Shown here: positions 16,007-25,612 of the stretch, in pieces
Position numbering within the stretch: the stretch's first letter is position 1
Layout: every line of letters starts with the position of its first letter
Assembly: GCA_026391355.1 (NCBI GenBank)
Contig: JAPLDH010000045.1
Span: 167,620 to 231,619 of the forward strand
Source of the DNA: Bacteroidota bacterium
Lineage (GTDB): Bacteria > Bacteroidota > Bacteroidia > Bacteroidales > FEN-979
Length of the DNA stretch: 64,000 nucleotides
Direction: 5' to 3'
The notes under the pieces: generated by a model
What the model saw: only the letters and a program-made list of their open reading frames with translations
Told to the model about the DNA's origin: nothing
Databases searched by the model: none
Translations under genes and position numbers: made by a program

Positions 16007-18841
16007 TTACCAGGCAACTTTAACAACCTTTCTCACAATCACCTCTTTCCCGGCTTCAAAAGCAAGGTAATAAACGCCAGCCGGAAGTTCACCAAAATTA
16101 AAGGGTAAAAATTGCTTTCCGGGATGAATGGTTTTATCTGCAAACTTTTTAACGGGTTTTTCGGTATTTGAATAAACCGTTGTCTTGAGATGGATTGTTT
16201 TTTCCGAAATGATCTCCACCTGTGCTGCATCCAGCAAAGGGTTCGGGAAAACATTTCCGACCAGGAGTGAGCAATTCCCCTGTGATTCATCAATACCTGC
16301 CGAAGGATTAAAGTAAGCGCTGTAAACACCATTCCCATGTGTCCCTATGGCAATAAAACCGTCTGTCGGGCGAGCATCGATCATATCGATAATTACATTA
16401 CCAATGGTAGCAGCTCCTTCTTTTGTCCAAACCGTGGAGTCTCCGTTCAGCTCAGTGGTGGAAAACAAGCCGCATGAAGTTCCTGCAAAAATTATTTTTT
16501 TACCCTGGTAAAACAATTTTTTTGTGCAGCGAATGGATGGACCAGATCCTGATCCGTCGGGAAACTCTTCGAGATTCCCCCCGACAGCCGTCCAGGTGGA
16601 ACCACCATCGGTTGAATGGAACAGGCTCTGCACACTATAATTTGAAAAGGTCACCATCAATCGATCTGCATCATCCGGATCAATATCGATGAAAGCAACA
16701 AAAGCATTTGAAGGGAAGTTGCTTCCTGTGATCTCTACCGGGATTGGATCTCCGGTATTTGCATTATCCAACCGGAATACTTTACCCAGATTAGTACCGT
16801 AATAAACCCGGTTAGCGGGCACTGTTGAAACGGCGAGATAACTGATTTCAGCGGCAGTGCCCACATTCACGTTGCTCAGGTGACTCCATCCTGAATTCCG
16901 GAGGTTGGTGTCGAATGCGGCCGCTCTGAGATTATCCTTTCGCCAGATGCTTGTGATGGTTGGCAGGTAGAATGTTTGGTAGTTATTCGGATCCAATCCA
17001 AAATTCTGATAAAATGGGAAAAGAGTGTTGCTACCCATCACCGGGTCATAATATTTAAGAAGGGTATCCGGAAGCTGAGGATAGATATTTTTGGTATGCA
17101 TACCGGTATCAAATTGAGAAGTCCAGATATTTCCGCTGTAGGCTGAGATGACGCAATACTCCCAGTTGGGCGCAACACAGGTGGCGAATCCATCGTAACA
17201 GATGTCGACACTGAACCAGAATTCGGTGGGATCATTCGTAACAGTATAATACCAGTTGTTATCCTGCAACCCGCCAAGGACCCAGTCGTCCCCCGAAGAT
17301 CCATGATCGATGGCAATGCTGTAAAACTGAGTTGTTGTCAGTTTGTTGTTCAGTCTGTCCCAGGACATGTGACTGCTGTCATTCATACAATCAGTGGTAA
17401 TATACATGCCACCATCATTTGCCATAAACATTGTTGCAGGGTTTGCCGGCAGGAAGGTTATTCCATGCTGATCAGGATGAAGCGCATGCAGTGAATCCAT
17501 GTCATACGGATATCCGCCAATGAAAGTGGTCATCAGGCTGTCGGCAAAACCGTTCACTGACCGGTAAAGGTTCATCCCTCCAATGAAAACAACATTTTCA
17601 TTATCGGGTTTTACCCCCATAGTAAAGCAGTATCCGCCATAAACGACGAACGAATAAGGCAAACTGTTCACGCTCCCAACGCCTGCTCCCGGAATGCCGT
17701 GGGTACGGTTTTCCCACACGGCGGAATCGGCCACTGTGTTATATGTCATCTTCCAGAAGGTATTCACCGAATTGGGATAACCGTCAAAGGGATTGAGGTC
17801 GGGAGATTGTGATTCCGTAAATACATACATGATCTGTTCATTCGATGGCGCAAGCGCCAGGCGGGTTACGCGGTTATCCTGAGGAAAGCCGGCCGGGGTG
17901 ATTTTATTCCAATTAATCCCATCGGTCGATCTCCAGATGCCGGCCTTGCCGGGAGGTTCGACCGACAAGTCAAAACTGCTTAGTGCAGCATACAGTACGC
18001 CGTCGGAGGTGATAGCAAGGTCGGTGGAGAAAGATTTGTTCTCAAGGTCGCCTAACGCAACTTCCCAGCTTGCGCCGCCATCCTCCGAGCGCATGATTGC
18101 ACCGTAGCAGGCAGCATAAACAATGTCTTTATCCATCCGCACCGGGTCGGTAACAATCCGCCAGACTCCCTGAAAAATCTCGTTCAGGTTGGCTGGAGAT
18201 CCTCCCTGTGTAATGGCCAGCGGTTGCCATGTGGCACCATTGTCGGTGGATTTGAAAATCCCGTCGCCTATACCGATGGTTCTGGCATTGGTACTGATGT
18301 TCCGGTCGGTAGTGCTAAGCATTTCACCCGTGCCGTAATACCAGATGTTATGTTTGCCCGGCCGCTTGTCCTGTACCAGGCTGGTGGCGCTTTGCTCAGC
18401 GTCAGGCGCCGTGGTTTTATGCCAGTTCTGCCCGCGGTCGTTCGATTCCCACATACCTCCCGAAGCACTGCCGGCCAGAAGGTGGTTCTCATCGTCTACA
18501 TCAACCGCGATGTATAACATGCGCCCGCCGATATTGGCAGGACCCCGCCAGGTCCATGACTGACCCGCTTCTTCGGAATGCTTTGGTAACCTGGAGGTAA
18601 ACGCGAGTTCGCGGGAGCGAATCCCTGGTGGAATCATCCCGGTGTGCGGATCCATAAGTTTCATGAATTGGTAATCGGCTTGCATTGCCAGAAGGCGATT
18701 TTCAGGCATTTTTTGCAGTTCCTTGTTTGTTACGGCTTCTTTTTTAAGGGTAATTGGAGAGGATGAATTCTGTAAAAACAAGCAGCAAATCGCAAGTGAC
18801 ATGGATCCTGCAAAAACCAAGGGAAAATATAACTTTTTCAT
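16007..18841 (-). CDS. Secreted sortilin-like beta-propeller protein with T9SS sorting domain
   Basis: The 944-aa protein has an N-terminal signal segment (MKKLYFPLVFAGSMSLAICC). A long beta-propeller follows, with repeated BNR/sortilin-type blades: GIFKSTDNGATWQP, IMRSEDGGASWEVA and LFHSTDGGSTWTAV. It ends in a type A T9SS sorting domain starting NVFPNPLLDAAQ and finishing VIVRKVVKVAW, so it should cross the outer membrane and be surface-anchored or released. No sialidase Arg triad is evident and a glycosidase role is not supported. It is convergent with the dehydrogenase (12 nt apart) and follows the lipoprotein propeller gene upstream by 97 nt. Confidence 0.87.
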   Translation of the reverse strand: MKKLYFPLVFAGSMSLAICCLFLQNSSSPITLKKEAVTNKELQKMPENRLLAMQADYQFMKLMDPHTGMIPPGIRSRELAFTSRLPKHSEEAGQSWTWRGPANIGGRMLYIAVDVDDENHLLAGSASGGMWESNDRGQNWHKTTAPDAEQSATSLVQDKRPGKHNIWYYGTGEMLSTTDRNISTNARTIGIGDGIFKSTDNGATWQPLAITQGGSPANLNEIFQGVWRIVTDPVRMDKDIVYAACYGAIMRSEDGGASWEVALGDLENKSFSTDLAITSDGVLYAALSSFDLSVEPPGKAGIWRSTDGINWNKITPAGFPQDNRVTRLALAPSNEQIMYVFTESQSPDLNPFDGYPNSVNTFWKMTYNTVADSAVWENRTHGIPGAGVGSVNSLPYSFVVYGGYCFTMGVKPDNENVVFIGGMNLYRSVNGFADSLMTTFIGGYPYDMDSLHALHPDQHGITFLPANPATMFMANDGGMYITTDCMNDSSHMSWDRLNNKLTTTQFYSIAIDHGSSGDDWVLGGLQDNNWYYTVTNDPTEFWFSVDICYDGFATCVAPNWEYCVISAYSGNIWTSQFDTGMHTKNIYPQLPDTLLKYYDPVMGSNTLFPFYQNFGLDPNNYQTFYLPTITSIWRKDNLRAAAFDTNLRNSGWSHLSNVNVGTAAEISYLAVSTVPANRVYYGTNLGKVFRLDNANTGDPIPVEITGSNFPSNAFVAFIDIDPDDADRLMVTFSNYSVQSLFHSTDGGSTWTAVGGNLEEFPDGSGSGPSIRCTKKLFYQGKKIIFAGTSCGLFSTTELNGDSTVWTKEGAATIGNVIIDMIDARPTDGFIAIGTHGNGVYSAYFNPSAGIDESQGNCSLLVGNVFPNPLLDAAQVEIISEKTIHLKTTVYSNTEKPVKKFADKTIHPGKQFLPFNFGELPAGVYYLAFEAGKEVIVRKVVKVAW

Positions 18842-18938
18842 AGGAGAAAATTTGTCAAATAATCAATTTATATGGAGCGAAAGCTACAACAAACCAGCAT
18901 AAAAGTCAATCTGCTAAAAGTATTATTGAGATGTAAGA

Positions 18939-20009
18939 TTAGTGTTTGATAAAGGAGACTTTGTCCAGATTGGAATGATAAGATTGTGTTAAATTCCAGT
19001 TTGTACCCCCGTTCGAAGTTTTTATGATCGGACCAAAAGCATAAGATGGATTCCCTGAAAAGGTTCCGACCGCTAATGCAAGTTGGCTGTCCCAGGCATC
19101 GATTCCTACCATAAAATCCGTTCCCAGGTTTGTTGGAGTATCTTGTTTAGTCCATGTGGAGCCTCCATCATTGGTAAGATAAATATACCCCATATCCAGC
19201 GCTCCCCACCATATTTGAGAGTTGAGCATGATCAGATGGTTGATATCAGGAGGTCCACTACCACCTCCAGCGTCAGGAGTTGAATCATTCTTCCAGGTTG
19301 TTCCGCCATTGGTGCTGACCATATAATGTGACTTCGCGCCATACACAACAATTGTATTTCCGGAGGCAGTTACACCAATCCAGAAGTATTGATTGTAATT
19401 ATTTGCCGGAGAAACAGAATCCCAGGTGAGGCCTCCATCCTGTGTATAGCCGATAAACCCCCTTCCATTAATACCTCCTGTAACATAAACCTTCTCCGGA
19501 GTGATTGCCCAGATTCCCTGCAATTGTCTGTCGTGAAAGAAGGTTGTATCAAACATGGTCCATGTATTTCCGTTATCGGTCGATCTGTAAACGGTACCTT
19601 TTTCTCCACTGATCCAAATATTGTTAGTATTCACGAAACAGATCGAAGAAAGGGCAGGCGTCATGTTATTTACCGGAGCCTGCACGCGTGTCCATGTTTG
19701 ACCACCATCGAGGGTTTTCAGAATGACATTCCCGGAACAGACTGCCCACACGTTATTTTCATCCACGGCCCAGATATCCCTGACATTGATATCTTTTAAT
19801 GCTGCGGAACCTTGTCCCTGTCTCACCCAGGTTTCTCCAACATCAGGGGAATAAAGGATCATACCATAACCTGTGCTGTCCATCTCACCGCTAACCCAGG
19901 CATATTTTTTTCTTTCAACAGGAACAGGGTTTTCCTTTTTTTTACAACCATTGATGATAATTCCTGTCATTATCATCAGGATCAATAATAAATATCCAAA
20001 TCGTTTCAT
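18939..20009 (-). CDS. Ycf48-like beta-propeller lipoprotein
   Basis: The 356-aa protein has a lipoprotein signal with lipobox GIIINGCKKK. A seven-bladed propeller follows, related to Ycf48/BNR proteins, with blades such as LKTLDGGQTWTRV, YRSTDNGNTWTMF and YLTNDGGSTWTKQ. In photosynthetic bacteria Ycf48 assists photosystem II assembly, but such propellers are common in Bacteroidota as surface or periplasmic lipoproteins of unknown role. Here it lies 66 nt downstream of the metallophosphoesterase gene and probably shares its operon. Confidence 0.8.
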   Translation of the reverse strand: MKRFGYLLLILMIMTGIIINGCKKKENPVPVERKKYAWVSGEMDSTGYGMILYSPDVGETWVRQGQGSAALKDINVRDIWAVDENNVWAVCSGNVILKTLDGGQTWTRVQAPVNNMTPALSSICFVNTNNIWISGEKGTVYRSTDNGNTWTMFDTTFFHDRQLQGIWAITPEKVYVTGGINGRGFIGYTQDGGLTWDSVSPANNYNQYFWIGVTASGNTIVVYGAKSHYMVSTNGGTTWKNDSTPDAGGGSGPPDINHLIMLNSQIWWGALDMGYIYLTNDGGSTWTKQDTPTNLGTDFMVGIDAWDSQLALAVGTFSGNPSYAFGPIIKTSNGGTNWNLTQSYHSNLDKVSFIKH

Positions 20010-20075
20010 TTTAGTTCATTTTAACAATTATTACTCAGTTAATATATCGCCCGGCCAGCAAATGCCGCAGGGATT

Positions 20076-21734
20076 TTATTTACCTCGTTCAATACTTTCT
20101 TCGGATATCAGAACGGGAACGAAACCAGGGTTTGGTTCTCCACCCCCACTGTCAAGGTTATACTGAAATAATGAAACTACATCAAGTTCTGATCCTGTCC
20201 ACTCAGATGGTTTTATCACCAGGAACGTTCTTACCGGTTTTTTGCATAACTCCGCGTTAACCCATGAGCCGGTGTTTGCATAGATGCCCGTATATTGATT
20301 TCCCGGTGGATAAACCTTCAGCATCGGATCATGGGTGTGCCCGAAGGCAACTATTTTATAAATCTTTGGCGCCTGGGATTGCATATATTCATAGGCAGCG
20401 GTAAAAGAGAGATCAAGACTGCCATCTAATATGGCCATCAGGACAGGCATAGCAACCGGGACAGCATTTCTGATTTCCGTGGAAGGCCAGACAGTTTCAA
20501 TGTTTCCCGCGTACATATCCCTGACACCATTGAAACTGAGAGGGGTTGGATAATTATCTATTCCTCCCATCCCGACATTTGCAGAATCCGCTGCAACAAT
20601 AAGAGAGTAATGAAGCTGAAGATATCCAAAAGCAGCGGTCCAGGCTGTTAAAAATTCAACCTGATCGGTACCCGTCTTAGGCTCTTTATATTTATGACTC
20701 CCTTGTTCCATTAATCCTTCCGCATCCAGCCGGGAAATAAAATATCCCGGAGGCAGAATATGACCAGGATTAGACAGGGGTTGGGGACAATTGAAGAAAT
20801 CATACCGGTGACCGTGCTCCATAATGATTTCACTCAACGGCGAATAATGACCGAGCCCGGTTGAATCTCCCTGCCAGATAACTCCCGGTATGATCTCCTG
20901 AAGGACCTCCTGTGTTAAAAGCATATCATGGTTTCCGGGAACATATATCAACTGGATGGTTCCACTCGATGCAATCGCTTTCAGTTTATTGATGATGTTG
21001 ACGTTTACAGGCGCGTTTGCGATAGACAGGAAGTAATCCCTTGAATTGTTTATTCCTGCCCCGGAATCAAAAGGTGATAATCGATACGGAACCACCCATT
21101 CGTCGAACAGATCACCAAGAATGACCAACTGTCTCATTTGTGGACAAGTAAGCACTGTGTCCAGCAAATTTTCCAGCGCTGCTGCATTCTTGCTGAACCA
21201 GCAATATCCTAAGGCCACGGATCTTGGATCGCCCATATGGATATCGCTGATACATATAATAGAGTTCCGTTTCGAGGTATCGCTATCAAGAACCAAATGT
21301 CTTGCAGTGGTTCTTACTTCAATCGTGGTAGTCGCCTGAAGAGTCGTACCGGCAGTTGAGCTCAGGCCTGTTTTAATGGTGATCAGGTACTTCCATCCAT
21401 CATGCAACTGAAAACCCGGTAAAAAGGCTATTATAACCTTTCTACCGCAGGCAATCGTAGTACACCATGAATCCAGTGAGCCATTCTTGTCTGAAAAAGA
21501 AATATTGCTTTTTATGGTTGAAGAATCAATCGGCTCACTGAATTCCATTTCAACAGACCTTTCCTGATAATTCAGCGAATAATAGGATTCGTTCTGCATT
21601 ACTGACATCGATAAATTCACGGTCAGATGGGGATATTCGTTCGTTATCTCCTTTTTCTTACACGATTGCTGGAGGATAAGCTGGCTCCCTATGGCCATTA
21701 TCCAAAATAATATAAGAATGTGCCTGGGTTTCAT
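20076..21734 (-). CDS. Metallophosphoesterase lipoprotein with N-terminal Ig-like domain
   Basis: The 552-aa protein carries a lipoprotein signal ending LQQSCKKK. An Ig-like (Big_5-type) domain follows (SEPIDSSTIKSNISFSD), then a calcineurin-like phosphoesterase core. All metal-binding motifs are visible in order: SDIHMGD, LGDLFDEW, VPGNHDML and FGHTHDPML. It should act in the periplasm or at the cell surface on a phosphoester that cannot be named from the sequence. Its start codon overlaps the stop of the STAS gene (ATGA arrangement), so the two are translationally coupled. The association of a STAS protein with an exported phosphatase is unusual. Confidence 0.84.
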   Translation of the reverse strand: MKPRHILILFWIMAIGSQLILQQSCKKKEITNEYPHLTVNLSMSVMQNESYYSLNYQERSVEMEFSEPIDSSTIKSNISFSDKNGSLDSWCTTIACGRKVIIAFLPGFQLHDGWKYLITIKTGLSSTAGTTLQATTTIEVRTTARHLVLDSDTSKRNSIICISDIHMGDPRSVALGYCWFSKNAAALENLLDTVLTCPQMRQLVILGDLFDEWVVPYRLSPFDSGAGINNSRDYFLSIANAPVNVNIINKLKAIASSGTIQLIYVPGNHDMLLTQEVLQEIIPGVIWQGDSTGLGHYSPLSEIIMEHGHRYDFFNCPQPLSNPGHILPPGYFISRLDAEGLMEQGSHKYKEPKTGTDQVEFLTAWTAAFGYLQLHYSLIVAADSANVGMGGIDNYPTPLSFNGVRDMYAGNIETVWPSTEIRNAVPVAMPVLMAILDGSLDLSFTAAYEYMQSQAPKIYKIVAFGHTHDPMLKVYPPGNQYTGIYANTGSWVNAELCKKPVRTFLVIKPSEWTGSELDVVSLFQYNLDSGGGEPNPGFVPVLISEESIERGK

Positions 21735-22060
21735 AAAACACTTAATAAATCATCCAAACCTGCTATTTTGAACGTTTTTTTCAGAAACGGATCGCAATTG
21801 ATTATTGCAAAATTTCCTTTTCCGGTCTGATTGAATGTTATCAGACAAATACGAATGAATGAAGAAGAAATGAAAGTAACATCCTTCATGTCAAAATCAA
21901 TTTTTTCTTCGGGTTGATCCTTCTCCCCTTGTCCTTGCTTCAATTCCTGAAGCTTTTGTTGAATTTCTTCGGAAAGGGTTATGCAGATGGACGTATCCAA
22001 TCGTCCCGCAAACCTGCAGACCAGATGCTTTTCTTTGGAATAATATTCAAAGTTTATCAT
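21731..22060 (-). CDS. STAS-domain protein (anti-sigma factor antagonist-like)
   Basis: From the ATG at 22060 the product is about 109 aa and forms a single STAS domain. The phospho-acceptor segment reads TFISSSFIRIC, keeping the serines that anti-sigma kinases modify. A charged linker rich in Gln and Lys (EIQQKLQELKQGQGEKD) precedes it. Longer starts up to 22162 would overlap the aldehyde dehydrogenase, so I reject them. It lies 10 nt after the dehydrogenase stop and overlaps the next gene by four bases. It could be a second input to the partner-switching set at 25613-28345, or a scaffold unrelated to it. Confidence 0.75.
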   Translation of the reverse strand: MINFEYYSKEKHLVCRFAGRLDTSICITLSEEIQQKLQELKQGQGEKDQPEEKIDFDMKDVTFISSSFIRICLITFNQTGKGNFAIINCDPFLKKTFKIAGLDDLLSVL

Positions 22061-22070
22061 ATATCCGGAT

Positions 22071-23504
22071 TTAATGGTTTTTATTGTATTCATTAATGAT
22101 AATGTCTGAATCAAGTGATTCATCCAAATATTTTGAAGAATCAAATAAGAAAAATTTATCATTTGGTTTTCTTCTGCAAACCCGCTGGATATTAATCAGA
22201 TGACGAGCTGTGATATTTTCGGTTGTGATATTTTTACCACCTGTACCACAACCCAGTGTGAATGAAGAGGGAAGAAGATTATAAATGCCTCCGACCGCCC
22301 CATGGGATGTCGGAGTGTTTACAATAATACGTCCGGCATTCATGATCTTTGAAAATTCCATGATACGGTTTTCATCATTTGCATAAATTCCAACACTATG
22401 CCCTATGCCGCCAAGATAGTTGAGATCAATACATAACTTGATTGCTTCCTGATAATCTTTTGTTGAATAAAATGCAAGAATTGGGGCCAGCACTTCGACG
22501 GAAAGCGGATAATCTTTTCCGACCCCGTCAAGTTTTGCGAGTAAAATTTTTGTGCCTTCAGGAATGTCAATTCCTGCCCGTTTTGCAATTACGGTTGCTG
22601 ACTGACCTACAATCAATGGATTCATGGTACCTGAATCCGGGGAAATTGCGATACTTTCAACTTTCTTAATCTCTTCGGGACTCAGAAAATAGCATTGCTG
22701 CTTTTCAAATTCTGCAATCACCTCTTTTTCTATCCGTTTTTCAATAATTACCGATTGTTCACTGGCACAAATAGTACCGTTGTCGAAGGATTTAGAGATT
22801 ATGATGTTGGTTACGGCAAACGGAATATCAGCGCTCACATCAATAAAAACGGGAACATTTCCAGGACCTACTCCGATGGCCGGATTACCTGAACTATAAG
22901 CGGCTTTAACAAGTCCCGTTCCTCCTGTCGCCAGGATAAGGGCAATCTTAGGATGTGACATGATCATGTGGGTAAAATCACGTGATCCTGCGGGAATTAT
23001 CTGGATACAATCTTCCGGGGCACCTGCTTCCAAGGCTGCCTCATAACATATCCGGACAGTTTCCGTACACGACTTTACAGCTCCTCGATGGGCGCTGATC
23101 AGGATCGGATTCCTGGTTTTTAAGCAGATCAATGTCTTATAAAGTACAGTGGATGTGGGATTTGTTACAGGAGTAACGGCAAAGATCGGACCCAGAGGTT
23201 GGGCTAATTCTGTGATTCCTGTGATTTCATCATGAGATATGACACCTACTGTTTTTTCATTTTTAATGTCATCGTAAACCATTTGTGTCGCGATGACATT
23301 TTTCAGCACTTTGTGTTGCCAGTTCCCGATCCCTGTTTCTTCACAGGCCATCTTAGCCAGTTTCACACGGTTGTTAAACCCCGCTTTAAAAACGCTTTCC
23401 ACAATTCTGTCCGTCTGTTCCTGGTCGAACTGCTGAAATACTGCAGCCGCAAATAAGGCCTTTTCAAGTATTTCATCTGCTTTTTTGTTTAATTCTTCTG
23501 TCAT
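22071..23504 (-). CDS. Acetylating acetaldehyde dehydrogenase (CoA-acylating ALDH)
   Basis: The 477-aa enzyme matches the N-terminal half of AdhE and EutE-type enzymes. The Rossmann/coenzyme region includes GVGPGNVPVFID. The active-site segment DNGTICASEQS has the nucleophilic Cys246. It converts an aldehyde plus CoA and NAD to acyl-CoA and NADH, or the reverse in fermentation (EC 1.2.1.10 if acetaldehyde is the substrate). No iron alcohol dehydrogenase domain is fused and no microcompartment shell genes are near, so this is a stand-alone version. It is the first gene of a minus-strand group with the STAS protein and the metallophosphoesterase. Confidence 0.88.
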   Translation of the reverse strand: MTEELNKKADEILEKALFAAAVFQQFDQEQTDRIVESVFKAGFNNRVKLAKMACEETGIGNWQHKVLKNVIATQMVYDDIKNEKTVGVISHDEITGITELAQPLGPIFAVTPVTNPTSTVLYKTLICLKTRNPILISAHRGAVKSCTETVRICYEAALEAGAPEDCIQIIPAGSRDFTHMIMSHPKIALILATGGTGLVKAAYSSGNPAIGVGPGNVPVFIDVSADIPFAVTNIIISKSFDNGTICASEQSVIIEKRIEKEVIAEFEKQQCYFLSPEEIKKVESIAISPDSGTMNPLIVGQSATVIAKRAGIDIPEGTKILLAKLDGVGKDYPLSVEVLAPILAFYSTKDYQEAIKLCIDLNYLGGIGHSVGIYANDENRIMEFSKIMNAGRIIVNTPTSHGAVGGIYNLLPSSFTLGCGTGGKNITTENITARHLINIQRVCRRKPNDKFFLFDSSKYLDESLDSDIIINEYNKNH

Positions 23505-23535
23505 AATCCTGGTTTAAAGTTAATTTTCCTGTTTG

Positions 23536-23608
23536 AATCAATTAGTATGAACCCCAGGGCCCCGAATACTCGGGACGTGGAATTTACCATGCACCTCATC
23601 CCCTGCAG
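23536..23608. repeat. Interspersed repeat copy 1 (about 70 bp)
   Basis: The stretch shares AATCAATTnGTATGAAC, a GC-rich CCCGAATACTCGGG-like hairpin core and AATTTACCATGCACCTCATC with the copy at 25505-25567. Its distal end runs into a CCCCTGCAGGGG dyad. It lies between the aldehyde dehydrogenase gene and the T9SS gene downstream. Both copies are intergenic and in the same orientation, flanking the T9SS gene 23649-25427. Confidence 0.75.
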
Positions 23609-23648
23609 GGGGTGACTAAAAAGTAAAGATTTTGTATCAATGTACTAT

Positions 23649-25427
23649 CTATAAAAGGATGATTTTTAAATAAAATATCGTTCTGTTTGTCTCCATTTTC
23701 AACATGTAGACTCCCGGACAATACTCATTCCTGTTAAAAAGTACAGAATGTTCCCCGGATGATTCATTTCTTTCATAGATCCTTTTGAGAAAAAGCCCAC
23801 GTGAATCAAGAAGGGAGATTGAGATATGAGTTGGTTCTTCAAGTTGATAATGAATGGTCGCAGATTGCTCAACGGGATTTGGATAGATACAGAAGTCAGG
23901 ATCATTTATAAATACCGAAGGTTCCTGGATTGCCATAGTACCTAATTGCCCATCCATTCGAACGTTCTGGATAGATACACCTGATCTTGTGTCATTATTC
24001 CTCCAGTAGTCCCATGATATTATCCATTGATTCTGGGAAGAGTCACCCATGCACATAAACTCTTTATTCGATAAAGAATTGGAAACCGTTACGATATTAT
24101 TCCAGACATGGCTACCCTGGGAATTGACACGGGTAGCGTATATTTCGTCGATGATGGAAGTATCGGGATAAACGATCTTCAGAAATTCTTTAAAGTAAAA
24201 TACAGCAATGTCACTAGTATCCGTTTCTTTTACAATTGGTTGCAGATAAACCGTATCAGTGGAACAATTCAGTGGTACGATCGCTTTTGCCCTATGACCC
24301 CAGAGGCGTTCACCCTGGGCAGAGAATTTCTGACCATAGATGCCCCAGCAATCGGTCAAAATGGCTGCATCATAATGATATTCGTCCCAAACAGCATATA
24401 GTTCACCGGTTGCAGGCACATAGACCATGCTGCCATCGGCATGACTGTTATCAGTCAGCAGCGATACTTCCTGTCCATGGCCTGGCCACAACGCATTCCC
24501 ATTTGTATTGAGATGCTGGATGAGCTCGGTGACAGTGTATGGATAAAGTGACTTCCACATAAGAAAAGCACCGCCGTTTTTATCATTTTCAAGGTACGGG
24601 TAAATATTATTCATAACCTGAAGGTTGTTTCCGGTGTCAACCTGTATGACATCAGTCCAGACCGGATCCCCGTTCAAATCATATTTTTGAGCGTATATGT
24701 GAAGATAGTGTGTTTCCCCGACGGTTGTATCTTCAATAAAATATTGAGATTTATCCCATGCAATAATAACGTTACTATCTTCAGTTGCAATAATATCTGC
24801 AAAATAATTATACATTGTATCAGCGATGAAAACACCATTCCCCCATAAAAGATCACCATTTTTTGAGATCCTTTGCATTCCTATGGCTGGTTTTAGCGGG
24901 CTGGTAGTATCGTCCGGGCTTTTCTCCCACTTGACAATAAAATCCCCGGTTGTTGTTTTTACAACTTTGGGAGAGACGTTCAGCATACCTGTGTCCTGCG
25001 TTATGGCAATACCATCGTTACCCCAGAGAAACTCACCCGCCGCGGAGATCCGCCAGGCATAAACATTGCTCGATCCTGTTCGCAAATCCTGGTTCACCAA
25101 AACCGCATTTCCTTCATCATCCACAATTAAATTATAATCAGAAACCCATGTCATTGTGGGATGATCGCTAACAATCAGGTCATTTGTCCATTTTTTATAA
25201 CCATTTTTATCGTATCGCTGCATCAGGACGTGGAAATTCAGGTCTTCGTCCGCCGAAAACCAGGAGATATAGCTGTCTCCGTTTAAACAGGTGGCAACCT
25301 TAGAAAGAACATTCCAGCCTGTTGTATCAATGAGGTTGGTATTTACTGACGGATTATGACTCCATTGTGAAATGACCATCAACGGGAATAGAATCATTAG
25401 AAGTAAAATTAAAAAATGCTTTTTCAT
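23649..25427 (-). CDS. Secreted protein with T9SS type A sorting domain
   Basis: The 592-aa protein starts with a clear signal peptide (MKKHFLILLLMILFPLMVISQ). Its body is a repeated beta-rich structure with recurring segments such as NGDLLWGNGVFI and QGERLWGHRAKAI, suggesting a propeller-like repeat of about 50-60 residues. The last 80 residues are a type A sorting domain (FCIYPNPVEQSATIHYQL to IFYLKIILL). No enzymatic motif is visible. A short interspersed repeat lies on each side of the gene. Confidence 0.82.
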   Translation of the reverse strand: MKKHFLILLLMILFPLMVISQWSHNPSVNTNLIDTTGWNVLSKVATCLNGDSYISWFSADEDLNFHVLMQRYDKNGYKKWTNDLIVSDHPTMTWVSDYNLIVDDEGNAVLVNQDLRTGSSNVYAWRISAAGEFLWGNDGIAITQDTGMLNVSPKVVKTTTGDFIVKWEKSPDDTTSPLKPAIGMQRISKNGDLLWGNGVFIADTMYNYFADIIATEDSNVIIAWDKSQYFIEDTTVGETHYLHIYAQKYDLNGDPVWTDVIQVDTGNNLQVMNNIYPYLENDKNGGAFLMWKSLYPYTVTELIQHLNTNGNALWPGHGQEVSLLTDNSHADGSMVYVPATGELYAVWDEYHYDAAILTDCWGIYGQKFSAQGERLWGHRAKAIVPLNCSTDTVYLQPIVKETDTSDIAVFYFKEFLKIVYPDTSIIDEIYATRVNSQGSHVWNNIVTVSNSLSNKEFMCMGDSSQNQWIISWDYWRNNDTRSGVSIQNVRMDGQLGTMAIQEPSVFINDPDFCIYPNPVEQSATIHYQLEEPTHISISLLDSRGLFLKRIYERNESSGEHSVLFNRNEYCPGVYMLKMETNRTIFYLKIILL

Positions 25428-25504
25428 GGTTAAAAATGTTTAGAATGACATTATTAAATATGACCTTCTATCCAATGATCCGGTAGTAACTTCGCCATTA
25501 CATC

Positions 25505-25567
25505 AATCAATTGGTATGAACACGAGGGCAAGCCCCGGGAAATTTACCATGCACCTCATCCCCTGCA
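25505..25567. repeat. Interspersed repeat copy 2
   Basis: This is the second copy of the element at 23536-23608. The left segment (AATCAATTGGTATGAAC) and right segment (AATTTACCATGCACCTCATC) are conserved. The central part is shorter here and carries AGGGCAAGCCCCGGG. It runs directly into a 24-bp perfect palindrome. Confidence 0.75.
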
Positions 25568-25591
25568 CCCCTTCTCCTTAAGGAGAAGGGG
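25568..25591. terminator. Perfect 24-bp palindrome, possible bidirectional terminator
   Basis: The segment is a perfect inverted repeat: CCCCTTCTCC, then TTAA at the centre, then its complement. It could form a 10-bp stem. It lies 22 nt downstream of the stop of the STAS gene at 25613. No T-tract follows, so termination would be by structure alone. Palindromes of this type are common short intergenic repeats in Bacteroidota. Confidence 0.5.
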
Positions 25592-25612
25592 ACGGGGGTT
25601 GAGGTGAAAAAA

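Noticed and set aside
16007-18841. Sialidase or other BNR glycosidase
   Set aside because: BNR-like blades are present but no catalytic Arg triad or acid pair is evident, and the layout fits a sortilin-like propeller.
18939-20009. Photosystem assembly factor
   Set aside because: The Ycf48-like propeller is widespread in non-photosynthetic Bacteroidota and no photosynthesis gene is present.
22071-23504. Part of a bacterial microcompartment operon
   Set aside because: No shell-protein or diol/ethanolamine-lyase genes lie nearby, and no N-terminal encapsulation helix is evident.
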